Source: JAIQFL01 sp035501495
GTDB taxonomy: Bacteria > Acidobacteriota > Terriglobia > Bryobacterales > Bryobacteraceae
Direction: 5' to 3'
NCBI GenBank assembly: GCA_035501495.1
Contig: DATJWB010000273.1
Location: 124,001-188,000, forward strand
DNA: 64,000 nucleotides
Shown: piece after piece, positions 1-11,654 of the stretch
Position numbering within the stretch: the stretch's first letter is position 1
Layout: each line of letters starts with the position of its first letter
Notes under the pieces: generated by a model
Database searches by the model: none
Seen by the model: only the letters and a program-made list of their open reading frames with translations
Told to the model about the DNA's origin: nothing
Made by a program: the position numbers and the translations under genes

Positions 1-29
1 CGCTGATGCGGCGATTTCGACCGGAACAG

Positions 30-2705
<2,676 letters not shown>

Positions 2706-3215
2706 CCGAATGCGTCTCTCCAGTGACAGATAAGGCGCGAGGGCTCTGGATTATTCCCGCCCGCAAGGGATTTTAAGGACTGGATAGTTACCAACTGGTC
2801 AACTCCGCCGTGTTGGCAATGACGCTTTCCGGCCGATAGAACGACCGGCCTCGACCGCGGCTTTCTCAAAAACCGCGCACACGGAACCAGTCGCACCCCG
2901 AATGAGAGGAAGAGCAACTTGCAGGTGCCCAAATTTCGGAGCGATTCCGTCTAAAAGCGTTAGAATGGAGGCAGGTTCCTTTTCGGGGCTGCGAAACGGA
3001 GGTTTCGGTAAGGGCACATCGACTTCCGGTGCACCGTGACCGCCACCACGAGTTTCCGGCCGCCCTGCCGGACCAAGGCGCCTCCGCCTGTGGGGCGCAG
3101 CGCCCACCGCTCCGATGTTCTCTCGAGTGTGATCACCTGGCCCCGAAAGGCGAGACTCGTCATTGGCGCCCCAGGATCAGGCGGCCCTGGATGGGCGCGA
3201 CAGCAGGAGTGAAGT
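2706..3215. other. 510-bp intergenic region between divergent genes
   Basis: No convincing gene is present; the short open frames here have no recognisable features. It must hold the promoters of both the glucosidase (leftward) and the cytochrome operon (rightward). A TAGAAT box near 2961-2966 is a possible rightward -10. At 2981-3007 the segment CGAAAC (2992-2997) can pair either with TTTCG upstream (2981-2985) or with GTTTCG downstream (3002-3007), so two exclusive hairpins are possible. I compared the region with common riboswitch cores (cobalamin, TPP, c-di-GMP) from memory and saw no match. Confidence 0.5.
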
Positions 3216-3656
3216 ATGAAACCGCGTTCCCAGCTTTTGATAGTGGTCGTGCTGGCGGTTGCCGGCGCTGCATGCGGCTCCGGGCGGCATTCGGCCTCAG
3301 CCTTTCACCTGCCTCCGGGTGGCGATGCCGAAAGAGGCAAAGCGGACTTCGTGGCTCTGGGGTGCAACAACTGCCACGAGGTGTCGGGTGTGGACCTGCC
3401 ACGGCCCACGGTCCAGCCGCCCGTTCCGGTGCTGCTCGGCGGCCCGATCGACACCAGAATGAGCGATGCCTATCTGGTGACCTCGATCATCTATCCGTCT
3501 TACGAACTGGCCCCCTATCCCAAGAATCAGATCGAAAGCGGCGGCCAATCGCGCATGCCCCACTACGTGGACCAGTTGACGGTCCGCCAGTTGACGGACA
3601 TCGTCACTTTCCTCCAGTCAAGCTATTTCGTGCCCCGGATGTCGAACTATCGGTGA
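3216..3656 (+). CDS. c-type cytochrome lipoprotein, 146 aa
   Basis: A small monohaem cytochrome c. The N-terminus is a hydrophobic leader ending in AVAGAAC (Cys20), a likely though non-ideal lipobox, so the protein is probably anchored on the outer face of the inner membrane. The haem site is C50-NN-C53-H54, and the Met in QSRMPHYVDQL is the probable sixth ligand, followed by the usual C-terminal helix LTDIVTFLQSSYF. The start has a good AGGAG six bases upstream. It is the first gene of the run that continues with a polyferredoxin only 15 bases downstream in the same frame, so it is probably an electron acceptor or donor for that membrane protein. Confidence 0.85.
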   Translation: MKPRSQLLIVVVLAVAGAACGSGRHSASAFHLPPGGDAERGKADFVALGCNNCHEVSGVDLPRPTVQPPVPVLLGGPIDTRMSDAYLVTSIIYPSYELAPYPKNQIESGGQSRMPHYVDQLTVRQLTDIVTFLQSSYFVPRMSNYR

Positions 3657-3671
3657 CCTGGTTCGGCAGCC

Positions 3672-5726
3672 GTGTCACGTTCTGGGACTTGGTTTGGCAG
3701 GGCCCGCGGAGCGCACTCCGCGCCTGATCGCCCGGGGAGCGGGGGCGGCCCCCGCCGCCTGCGCCGGATTTCGCAGGTCTTTTGGCTCGCGGCATTCGTC
3801 CTGCACGTTTGCAATACCGAATACCGCGGGAGCCTTGCTCCGGCAGGACCGGATGCCCGCCTGCCGTTTCCCGCGCGAATGCTGCTCGACTTCGACCCCC
3901 TGATCGCGGTGGCCAACGCCCTGGCCACACACACCCTCTACACCGGACTGATCTGCTGCCTCGTCATCCTCATCCCGACACTATTCTTCGGCCGATTCTT
4001 CTGCGGATGGATGTGCCCATTAGGTACGTTGCATCATCTCGTTGGGAATGTCCGCTCGTCAGGCAAACGAGGGAGCAGGCGGATCGAGTCCAACCGCTAC
4101 CAGGGCTGGCAGACCTTTAAGTATTACCTGCTGGTTGGCTTGTTGGCCATGGCTTCATGCGGTCTGGCGCTGGTCGGTATCGTGGATCCGCTGTCGTTAT
4201 TCGTACGCACGCTCGCGTTGACCATCCATCCGGCAGTGAACTATGCGACGACCGCATGGCTGCGCCTCTCAATCGCTCTCCATCAGCCGCATTTCCGCCA
4301 GAGCGTGCCCCTGGGTCTGTTGTTCCTTACCATTCTCGTCCCCAATCTGCGCGTCACGCGCTTCTGGTGCCGGGCGCTTTGCCCGCTCGGAGGGCTGCTG
4401 GGGCTGGTCTCCCGTTGGTCGATCCTGGGACTCGAGAAGCGCGAGAGCGCTTGCGGAGACTGCCGGCAGTGCCTCCTTCATTGCCAGGGAGGCGATGATC
4501 CCATTCCCGGCGCTCCGTGGCGCAAAGTCGAATGTCACCTGTGCATGAACTGTGTCGCCGATTGCCCGGCCGGCGTACTCCAATTCCGGATCTTCCCGCG
4601 CACGCCCACAACGCGCGATGGCCCCGGCCTGAAACGGCGCAGGCTCCTGACCAGCCTGGCGGCCGGTACGGCGGCGGTCCCGCTCCTTCGCGCCAACACG
4701 GGTGTCACCGCCGAGCCCGATCCCCGGTTGATCCGGCCCCCGGGCGCGGACGCGGAGAGCGATTTCCTCGCGCGGTGCGTGCACTGCGGGCAATGCATGA
4801 AGGTCTGTCCGAATAACGCCCTGCAGCCGGCATTCACCGAAGCCGGGTGGGAAGGCATCTGGACACCCGTGTTGGCGCCGCGCATGGGATATTGCGAGCC
4901 CAATTGCAGTCTCTGCGGACAGGTGTGCCCTACCGGCGCGATCCGGGAATTCACCACCAGGGAAAAAGGCTGGGCGCGTGCCGACAGCACATCCCCGATC
5001 CGCATCGGAACCGCTTTCTACGACCGGGGCCGATGCCTGCCTTGGGCGATGGCGACCGAGTGCATCGTGTGTGAAGAATGGTGTCCGACCTCGCCAAAAG
5101 CTATTTATCTCAAACCAGCCGACGTGGCCGACGCGGCGGGCGGCACCGTTGCGGTTCGCCAGCCGTACCTCGACCCCCGGCGCTGTGTGGGGTGCGGCGC
5201 CTGCGAGTTCGCCTGCCCGGTAAAGGGCAGCCCGGGAATCTACGTCACCAGTGTGGGCGAGAGCCGGTCGAAGACGAACCAGCTTTTGCTCGGAAACGCG
5301 GCGAATCGGCCGTCCTGGCTGCCCGAAAGCAACGAAGCGGCCGGATGGTCGAAGACTGGCGAGGCTCGCCAGTACGAAGCGGGCGATCTATGGAGGTACG
5401 TGGATGGCGATGCCGAGCGGTACTTGCGTGCAGGCGTGCGCCGAACCATCACGGGCACCTACCGATATCGGGATGTCCTGGAAGCCGTAGTGGACCTCCA
5501 TTGGATGAGAACCGCCGCCGGTGCGGCCTCGATCTTCGAATCCGAGCCAGCCGCCGGAAGCCGGCCCGTGGCGTTGGGAGACGCGGGTAGAAGCTATGGT
5601 CAGACCGTGACGTTCCGGCACGACTGTTTTTTCGTCCGCCTGGTGGCGTATCAGGACCTGCCGCAAACGGAGCAGGCATTGCTCAACCTGGGGCGGGCTG
5701 TCGATTCGAAGCTCGAAAAGCCCTGA
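3672..5726 (+). CDS. NapH/NapG-like membrane polyferredoxin fusion, 684 aa
   Basis: A membrane-bound iron-sulfur protein that should move electrons between the quinone pool or cytoplasm and the periplasm. The N-terminal third is NapH/YccM-like: about four membrane segments and the two cluster motifs CGWMCPLG and CRALCPLGG, then CGDCRQCLLHC and CHLCMNCVADCPAG. Near residue 320 comes RRRLLTSLAAG, which looks like an internal twin-arginine signal. It is followed by NapG-like ferredoxin motifs CVHCGQCMKVCP, CSLCGQVCPTG, CIVCEEWCP and CVGCGACEFACPVKG. The C-terminal 150 residues are of unknown type. The start is GTG, 15 bases after the cytochrome stop; an internal start cannot be excluded. The layout resembles a fusion of NapH with its Tat-exported partner NapG. 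Confidence 0.85.
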   Translation: MSRSGTWFGRARGAHSAPDRPGSGGGPRRLRRISQVFWLAAFVLHVCNTEYRGSLAPAGPDARLPFPARMLLDFDPLIAVANALATHTLYTGLICCLVILIPTLFFGRFFCGWMCPLGTLHHLVGNVRSSGKRGSRRIESNRYQGWQTFKYYLLVGLLAMASCGLALVGIVDPLSLFVRTLALTIHPAVNYATTAWLRLSIALHQPHFRQSVPLGLLFLTILVPNLRVTRFWCRALCPLGGLLGLVSRWSILGLEKRESACGDCRQCLLHCQGGDDPIPGAPWRKVECHLCMNCVADCPAGVLQFRIFPRTPTTRDGPGLKRRRLLTSLAAGTAAVPLLRANTGVTAEPDPRLIRPPGADAESDFLARCVHCGQCMKVCPNNALQPAFTEAGWEGIWTPVLAPRMGYCEPNCSLCGQVCPTGAIREFTTREKGWARADSTSPIRIGTAFYDRGRCLPWAMATECIVCEEWCPTSPKAIYLKPADVADAAGGTVAVRQPYLDPRRCVGCGACEFACPVKGSPGIYVTSVGESRSKTNQLLLGNAANRPSWLPESNEAAGWSKTGEARQYEAGDLWRYVDGDAERYLRAGVRRTITGTYRYRDVLEAVVDLHWMRTAAGAASIFESEPAAGSRPVALGDAGRSYGQTVTFRHDCFFVRLVAYQDLPQTEQALLNLGRAVDSKLEKP

Positions 5727-5794
5727 CCTCTCACAGGCGTTTAATGGTATAAAAGAATCGGAATGCCTTAATCTTGAGGCTCCAGGCGGGAGGC

Positions 5795-6772
5795 ATGCGC
5801 ATTGGCGTACGGAACGGCATCAGCCGCAGGAGCCTTCTGCGAGCCGGCCTGGTCAGCGCCGTTACGGCCCAGGCTGCCGTCCCCGACAAGTCGCGAGTGG
5901 TCGTCGCGCGCGATCCCGGCCTCCGCGGCCCGGGAGGGTCACCCGATTCCAGCCGGGTTCTGAAGCTGCTCGATCGTGCTCTGCAGTCGTTCTACGCTTG
6001 CGATGCCCCACTGGACGCCTGGAAGAAGATCGTGCGGCCCGGCGAGGTGGTCGGCCTGAAAGTGAATTGCCTGTCTGGGCGCGGCGCCGCCACCAGTACC
6101 GTGCTGGTGGATGCGATCTGCGAGCGGCTGCAGCAGGCCGGCATCCCGCAGCACCGCATCGTCATCTGGGACCGCCTCAACTCCGACCTCGAAAGCGCCG
6201 GCTTCCGCGTCGCCTCCCGCAAGGACCGCATCCAGTGCCTGGGCAACGACACCGCCGGCTATGGCGGCGACCTGACGGTCTTCGGAAGCGCGGGCAGCCT
6301 GCTCGCGAACACCCTCACCAGGGTCTGCGATGCCGTCATCAACCTGCCCGTCTTGAAGGACCACGGCATTGTCGGCGTGACGCTCGCGCTCAAAAACCTG
6401 TTCGGCGCCATCCACAATCCCAACAAGTATCACACCAACGCCGGTGATCCGTACGTCGCCGACGTCAACATGTTTGCGGAGATCCGGCAGAAGGTACGGC
6501 TGACCATCTGCGATGCAATCACGGCGCAGTACGAAGGCGGCCCTTCGTACATGCCGCAATGGGCATGGCCCTACAACGGCCTGCTGGTGGCTCGCGACCC
6601 GGTGGCGCTGGACCACACCGGCTGGCAGATCCTGGAACGGAAGCGGGCGGAAAAGGGCATGAAGCCGCTGCGCGAACTGCAGCGCGAACCGCGCTACATC
6701 GCCACCGCCGCGGACGCCGTGCACCGCCTCGGAACCAACGACCCGAAACGGATCGAACTCGCGGAGGTGTGA
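5795..6772 (+). CDS. DUF362 protein with Tat signal, 325 aa
   Basis: A DUF362-family protein; the biochemical role of the family is not established, although members often accompany iron-sulfur proteins. The N-terminus has a twin-arginine signal (SRRSLLRAGLVSAV) followed by an alanine-rich cleavage region, so export in a folded state is likely. Family hallmarks are the VGLKVNCL strand, the PVLKDHGIVGVTLALKN segment and the C-terminal ARDPVALDHTGWQIL. I chose the ATG at 5795, preceded by GGCGGGAGG, over the TTG at 5774. It follows the polyferredoxin by 68 bases and is followed after 4 bases by the radical SAM gene, so these are probably co-transcribed. Confidence 0.85.
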   Translation: MRIGVRNGISRRSLLRAGLVSAVTAQAAVPDKSRVVVARDPGLRGPGGSPDSSRVLKLLDRALQSFYACDAPLDAWKKIVRPGEVVGLKVNCLSGRGAATSTVLVDAICERLQQAGIPQHRIVIWDRLNSDLESAGFRVASRKDRIQCLGNDTAGYGGDLTVFGSAGSLLANTLTRVCDAVINLPVLKDHGIVGVTLALKNLFGAIHNPNKYHTNAGDPYVADVNMFAEIRQKVRLTICDAITAQYEGGPSYMPQWAWPYNGLLVARDPVALDHTGWQILERKRAEKGMKPLRELQREPRYIATAADAVHRLGTNDPKRIELAEV

Positions 6773-6776
6773 GGTT

Positions 6777-7877
6777 ATGGATCGTCGCGTCTTTCTCCAG
6801 AGCCTGGCGATTCCGTGCCTCGCGGCACGCGCGGCGGAAAGCGATGCGCGGTTTACGGTGGAAGCCCGCTTCTACGAGAAGCTGCCGTACAAGAAGATCA
6901 AGTGCAAACTCTGCCCGCGGGAGTGTGTGATCGACGACCGTGAGCGTGGTTATTGCGGGGTTCGCGAGAACCGCGGCGGCGCGTACTACTCGCTGGTGCA
7001 TTCGCGGGTCTGCGCCGCACACGTCGATCCTGTCGAGAAGAAGCCTCTCTTCCATTTCCTCCCCGGCACGATGGCGTTCTCGGTGGCGACGGCGGGCTGC
7101 AACGTGAACTGCAAGATGTGCCAGAACTGGGATATCTCGCAAGTCCGGCCGGAACAGGTCTCGAGCACGTTTCTGCCTCCGAAGACCCTGGCCGGACTGG
7201 CGCGCCAGAACCAGTGCCCCTCGATTGCGTACACCTACAGCGAACCAATCGTGTTCTACGAATACGTCCTCGACTCCGCCGAGGCCGGCCGCGCCGAAGG
7301 CGTGAAGAGTGTGGTCATCAGCGGCGGGTACATACAGGAGCAACCGCTCCAGGAGTTGTGCCGCCGCGTGGACGCCATCAAGATCGACCTCAAGGCATTC
7401 TCGGAGAAGTTCTACAAAGAGGTTGTGAACGGAGAACTGAAGCCCGTCCTGAACAGCCTGCTCACACTCCGCAAGCAGGGGGTCTGGAACGAAATCGTCT
7501 ACCTGGTGATTCCGACTCTGAACGACTCCGACGCGGAGTTCCGCAGCCTCGCCGGTTGGGTCAAATCGGAACTCGGCCCGGACGTGCCCTTGCACTTTTC
7601 GCGCTTCCATCCCGAGTATCTGCTGAAGAACCTGCCGCCGACGCCGCTCGCGACGCTCGAACGCGCCAAGGCCATCTGCGATGCGGAGGGTCTGCACTAC
7701 GTCTATCTCGGCAATGTTCCCGGCCATCCGGCCGAGAATACCTGGTGCCCGAAATGCCGCCGCGTCGTGGTGGAGCGCGCCGGCTTCACCGTCCGGGCCT
7801 TGCATCTGGATGGGGGCAAGTGCCAGTTCTGCCACCAAACGATTCCAGGAATTTGGGGGAAGGCATCCCGCGTATGA
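6777..7877 (+). CDS. AmmeMemoRadiSam system radical SAM enzyme, exported form, 366 aa
   Basis: A PflA-like radical SAM enzyme of the trio that pairs with Memo and AMMECR1 proteins. The SAM cluster motif is CNVNCKMC. Ahead of it is a second cysteine set, CKLCPRECVI with a following YCGVREN, as usual for this subfamily, and the C-terminus adds WCPKC and CQFC. Unusually, it starts with DRRVFLQSLAIPCLAARAAES, which fits a Tat leader with an AxA-type cleavage site; cytoplasmic relatives normally begin near the CKLC region. The ATG at 6777 follows GAGGTT. It overlaps the next gene by ATGA. The substrate is unknown for the family. Confidence 0.88.
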   Translation: MDRRVFLQSLAIPCLAARAAESDARFTVEARFYEKLPYKKIKCKLCPRECVIDDRERGYCGVRENRGGAYYSLVHSRVCAAHVDPVEKKPLFHFLPGTMAFSVATAGCNVNCKMCQNWDISQVRPEQVSSTFLPPKTLAGLARQNQCPSIAYTYSEPIVFYEYVLDSAEAGRAEGVKSVVISGGYIQEQPLQELCRRVDAIKIDLKAFSEKFYKEVVNGELKPVLNSLLTLRKQGVWNEIVYLVIPTLNDSDAEFRSLAGWVKSELGPDVPLHFSRFHPEYLLKNLPPTPLATLERAKAICDAEGLHYVYLGNVPGHPAENTWCPKCRRVVVERAGFTVRALHLDGGKCQFCHQTIPGIWGKASRV

Positions 7878-9463
7878 AAACTCTGCTGTTCGGATCTCTG
7901 GTGTTGTTTGCGGGCTTCCTGGCGATGGAACCCGCATCGGGCGGCGGACAAGCGTCCAAAGTCCGGCAGCCCGCGGTCGCCGGGACATTCTATCCGGCCG
8001 ATCCGCAGGAACTGGGTAAGATGATCGACGGCTTTCTGGCGAAGGCCGCGCCTCCGCGGCCCGACAATGTGGTGGCCCTGGTAGCCCCGCACGCGGGCTA
8101 CATTTATTCCGGTCCGGTGGCCGCCTATTCCTATGCTTTGGTAAAAGGCCGGAAGTTCGACCGCGTGGTGGTGATCGCGCCATCGCATTACGAAGCCTTC
8201 GGCTTCTCATCCGTGTACGATGGCGCCGCGTACGCCACGCCTTTCGGCCAGGTCCCCGTGGACCAGGATTTCGCGGCCAGGCTCGCCAGGATGAATTCGT
8301 CGATCAAGCTCTCCAGCGTCGGGCACACGCCCTCGCCCGACCACCCTGAGCATGCGCTGGAGGTCCAGTTACCTTTCCTGCAACGTGCCGTGGGGCAGTT
8401 CCAGCTCGTGCCCATCGTCATGGGAGACCAGAGCTACGACTCGTGCCGTTCGCTCGGCGTTGCGCTGGCGAAGATGGTCCAGGGGACGAACACCCTGATA
8501 GTGGCCAGTTCGGACCTTTCCCACTATCACAAGTACGATGAGGCTTCGAAGCTCGACCACAAGACTCTGAAAGCCATCGAGGAGTACGACTACTTCGACC
8601 TGTCGCGCAATCTGGAACTTCGCGTCTGGGAGGCATGCGGCGGAGGGCCGATCGTCGCCACCATGATCGCCGCCGAGCGTTTGGGGGCGGCGCAGGCGAA
8701 AGTCCTCCACTACGCCAACACCGGCGACGTCACGGGCGACCACAGTCGCGTAGTCGGCTACGGCGCGGTCGCGCTGGTGAAAGCCGCGCCCGGCAGCAAG
8801 AGCGAGGAACCGCCGTTTTCGCTGAGCAAGGCGGAGAGAGACGCGCTCCTGCGGATTGCCCGCCAATCGGTCGAAACTACGGTCCGGGGACGCAGTTCCT
8901 ACGAGCCCTCGGCGGGCGGGATGGAGGCGCTCGAACGGGAGCGCGGGGCGTTCGTCACGCTGACCAAACATGGACAGCTTCGCGGCTGCATCGGGTACGT
9001 CTCGCCGCTCAAACCGCTGTATCTCACGGTGCATGACGTGGCGAGGTTGGCGGCTGTTCGGGACACCCGCTTCCGCCCCGTCAGTGCCGGAGAGTTGGGC
9101 GGCCTCGAGTACGAGATCTCGGTATTGTCTCCCTTGCGCCGTGTGCGCGACGTGCAGGAGATCCGCGTCGGCGAGCACGGATTGCTGATTCATACGTTGA
9201 GTCGCGAGGGGTTGCTGCTGCCGCAGGTCGCAAGCGATGAGAAGTGGGACCGTGGCACCTTCCTGGAACAGGTGTGTTACAAAGCCGGCCTCCCGCCGCG
9301 CGCCTGGCAGGACGCGGATGCCGACCTGTTCCGTTTTACGGCGCTGGTCTTTGGAGAGCGGAGGCCGGCGGAATCGCTGCAGCCGCTGAATCTGCTTCGG
9401 AAGCCAGGCTGGCTAGCACAGCAGGCGCCATGCTTATCAGCGACATCAGCAGGGCCGTCTTAA
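7874..9463 (+). CDS. AmmeMemoRadiSam proteins B and A fused (Memo-AMMECR1), 529 aa
   Basis: A two-domain protein. Residues about 35-295 are a Memo domain (LigB-like fold): VAGTFYPADPQEL, APHAGYIYSGP, PSHYEAFG, SPDHPEHALEVQLPFLQ, SSDLSHYH and TGDVTGDHSRVVGY. Residues about 310-490 are an AMMECR1 domain with the signature LRGCIGYVSPLKPL and DTRFRPVSAGEL. The first residues (MKTLLFGSLVLFAGFLAM) form a signal peptide, so the product should be extracytoplasmic. The start ATG overlaps the stop of the radical SAM gene (ATGA), and the open frame further upstream is only the shadow of that gene. The last 128 bases overlap the end of the opposing gene. The function of the trio is not known. Confidence 0.88.
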   Translation: MKTLLFGSLVLFAGFLAMEPASGGGQASKVRQPAVAGTFYPADPQELGKMIDGFLAKAAPPRPDNVVALVAPHAGYIYSGPVAAYSYALVKGRKFDRVVVIAPSHYEAFGFSSVYDGAAYATPFGQVPVDQDFAARLARMNSSIKLSSVGHTPSPDHPEHALEVQLPFLQRAVGQFQLVPIVMGDQSYDSCRSLGVALAKMVQGTNTLIVASSDLSHYHKYDEASKLDHKTLKAIEEYDYFDLSRNLELRVWEACGGGPIVATMIAAERLGAAQAKVLHYANTGDVTGDHSRVVGYGAVALVKAAPGSKSEEPPFSLSKAERDALLRIARQSVETTVRGRSSYEPSAGGMEALERERGAFVTLTKHGQLRGCIGYVSPLKPLYLTVHDVARLAAVRDTRFRPVSAGELGGLEYEISVLSPLRRVRDVQEIRVGEHGLLIHTLSREGLLLPQVASDEKWDRGTFLEQVCYKAGLPPRAWQDADADLFRFTALVFGERRPAESLQPLNLLRKPGWLAQQAPCLSATSAGPS

Positions 9464-11654
9464 GAAAGCCGAAGATCGGAATAAACCACGTGCTGAAAAG
9501 GACCGCGCCCACGCAGGAGCCTGCTAGATCGAGCGCGTAGAGCGTTCCTAAGCGCCGTCCTTCCAATCGCTCCGCTCCTTGGAAGAAAACAGCACTGGCG
9601 GAACGGAATTCGAAGCCGCCCAACATGCCCGATAGTACCGATGCGACCAAAAATGCCGCTCTGCAGGCCGCCAGGGCTGGAGTGCTGCCGGCTTGCGCGG
9701 CGCCTTGGAGCAAAGCCACGAGGAGAAGCGGCGCCGCCGCAACCAGCACTTGCGTAATCGCCAGTTGGCGCGTCCTACGCAAACTCCCGCGCCCTGTTGC
9801 CAGCCAACTTCCCGCCGCCAATCCGGCCATGAACCCCGCAATCACCAGGGCGAGTTGCTGGTATACGTATCCGTACACAGATTGGAAACCCAGCAGCAAG
9901 AGCATCTCCAGCCCGATCATGGTGAAACCCGCAGAAGCTGTGCACGAGCCCGCGGCGATCTGCAGGCGGCGCTGCTTTCGTCCTGCAACGACCGCAACGG
10001 CCAGAGCGATTCCGGGCGCGGCGAGTGCTGCCTCGAAAGGAATGCCCGAGAGCACCCGGAAAAATCGGCGGTAGTTCTGGTTGAATTGGCTGCTCCAGAG
10101 TGCCACGTCGAAGTAGTATGCCGCCGGCGTAAAATCTCGATTGATGGGCGCCGCCAATGCGGTGCGGATCTTCGTCTCCAAGTCGAGCGTACGGTCCGGC
10201 ATCATGCGAAACGGGATGAAGTATTCGCTCACATATCTGGTCGCGAGATTTCGCTGCCGGAGGCGTGCCAGCAGTTCGGATGCCCCGTCGGCCAGGATGC
10301 CTGCCTGTTGAGCTGCGAAGAAATGCACAGTCTCGCCAGGGATCATCCTGACTTCGGCGAACACGGTTCGTAAGCTCTGCTGGACCGTGCGCAGGAACTC
10401 CGCCAATTCGGGGCTGATGTAGTCTTCTGAGGACCGTAGTTGCAACGACAGGACGCCGTCAGAGGTGAGCTTTCGCGAGACTTCGCGGAAGAACTCGGCG
10501 GTGTAGAAGCGATTCAACTGCGCGTTCTGGGGGTCGGGCAGGTTGACGATCACCACATCGAAGGAGCACGGCGTGGTCTTCACAAAGAGGCGGCCATCGG
10601 TGACGTGAACGCGAACGCGAGGATCGGCTTGGATTGTCTGCCACTCGCCGGGAAAATGCTCGCGAGCGAGGTCCAGGATCGCCGGGTCAAGCTCCACGTA
10701 ATCGACTTGCCGCAGCGAGGGATGCCGCAGTGCCTGGGCTATGCTGCCGTTGATCCCGCCGCCGATCAACAGCAGTCTCTGGGGTGAGGGATGCTCCAGC
10801 AGCGCGTAGTGAACCGCCTCCTCGGCGGCTGCCGCGTCGGGAGATGTGAACAATACCACGCCGTTTTCGTATACCGTGCGGCTTGCTTCGGTACCAGTCA
10901 CGGCGAGGCTCCCATAAACTGAGTTGCGCGTTGCAATCAATTGCTGGCCGCGCCAAAAGCGTTCCTGCGAGATCCTATCGATGTACCCGGGGGCGCGCAG
11001 GACGGCAGCCAGTGTCGCGACGCCCGCCAACAGCCCGATAGCTGCATACCGGAGCGCTCGCATGGAGATCGTCAGCCCACAAGCCGACGCCAGGTTGCAC
11101 AAGGAAAGGAAACACGCGATCTCGCAGGAACCCCATAGTCGGACCAGAAGGACTCCGGCCACCAACCCGCCCGCCGACGACCCTACGGCCTCCCACAAGT
11201 ACACCGAACCGCTGGCTCCCTCAGCCGAGGCCGACTTCGACGTCGCGCAGGCCTGACTCCCCGCCGTGAACAGTGCTCCGGAGAGCAGGCAGAGCGGGCC
11301 GAGGATGGCCAGCGATGTGAACAGCATCGGGCCAGGCCCCAGGACTTCTCCTGGGACGGTCTGCAGGAGGCCTTTTGCCGCACGTACCGCCAGCACGGTA
11401 ACGGGGGCGGCCCCTGCAACCAGGACCTGGATTGCCGCCACCACCCGCCGCGGACGCAGCCTGCGGGCGGTCAGTGTTCCCGCCAGGCTGCTGCCCACAG
11501 CCGTCCAAGCCAGCCAGCTCGCGAGCATCAGCCCGATGGAGATCTCGTTTCCGTAGAAGACCACCATCAGCTCGCGCAGGAGGACGATCTGCGCGACGGC
11601 GGCGGTGAAACCCATCAGGACAATGGCAGCCCGAAGTCCGAATAGCGCCCTCAC
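9336..11654 (-). CDS. Spermidine-synthase-like protein with membrane domains, 772 aa
   Basis: A fused membrane protein. About six or seven membrane segments (for example GLRAAIVLMGFTAAVAQIVL) come first. They are followed by a class I methyltransferase-fold domain like spermidine synthase: LLIGGGINGSIAQALRH, VDYVELDPAILDLAREHF, RVHVTDGRLF and VVIVNLPDPQNAQLNRFYT. A second membrane block ends the protein. The PDPQNAQLN site replaces the usual D-x-x-D-P of true polyamine synthases, so another aminopropyl- or methyl-type chemistry, or none, is possible. Proteins like this are often found near exported redox genes in acidobacteria. Its alanine-rich end overlaps the end of the Memo-AMMECR1 gene by 128 bases tail to tail. 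Confidence 0.8.
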   Translation of the reverse strand: MRALFGLRAAIVLMGFTAAVAQIVLLRELMVVFYGNEISIGLMLASWLAWTAVGSSLAGTLTARRLRPRRVVAAIQVLVAGAAPVTVLAVRAAKGLLQTVPGEVLGPGPMLFTSLAILGPLCLLSGALFTAGSQACATSKSASAEGASGSVYLWEAVGSSAGGLVAGVLLVRLWGSCEIACFLSLCNLASACGLTISMRALRYAAIGLLAGVATLAAVLRAPGYIDRISQERFWRGQQLIATRNSVYGSLAVTGTEASRTVYENGVVLFTSPDAAAAEEAVHYALLEHPSPQRLLLIGGGINGSIAQALRHPSLRQVDYVELDPAILDLAREHFPGEWQTIQADPRVRVHVTDGRLFVKTTPCSFDVVIVNLPDPQNAQLNRFYTAEFFREVSRKLTSDGVLSLQLRSSEDYISPELAEFLRTVQQSLRTVFAEVRMIPGETVHFFAAQQAGILADGASELLARLRQRNLATRYVSEYFIPFRMMPDRTLDLETKIRTALAAPINRDFTPAAYYFDVALWSSQFNQNYRRFFRVLSGIPFEAALAAPGIALAVAVVAGRKQRRLQIAAGSCTASAGFTMIGLEMLLLLGFQSVYGYVYQQLALVIAGFMAGLAAGSWLATGRGSLRRTRQLAITQVLVAAAPLLLVALLQGAAQAGSTPALAACRAAFLVASVLSGMLGGFEFRSASAVFFQGAERLEGRRLGTLYALDLAGSCVGAVLFSTWFIPIFGFLKTALLMSLISMAPAVLASLASEADSAAAAIPPASALQRPAP

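Noticed and set aside
2960..3163. Short minus-strand frame and possible riboswitch upstream of the cytochrome gene
   Set aside because: No known riboswitch core could be matched by eye and the short protein shows no features; only a weak alternative hairpin was kept.
6519..8210. A 563-codon minus-strand frame opposite the radical SAM gene
   Set aside because: Shadow of the radical SAM and Memo genes; low-complexity Arg-rich start and no motif.
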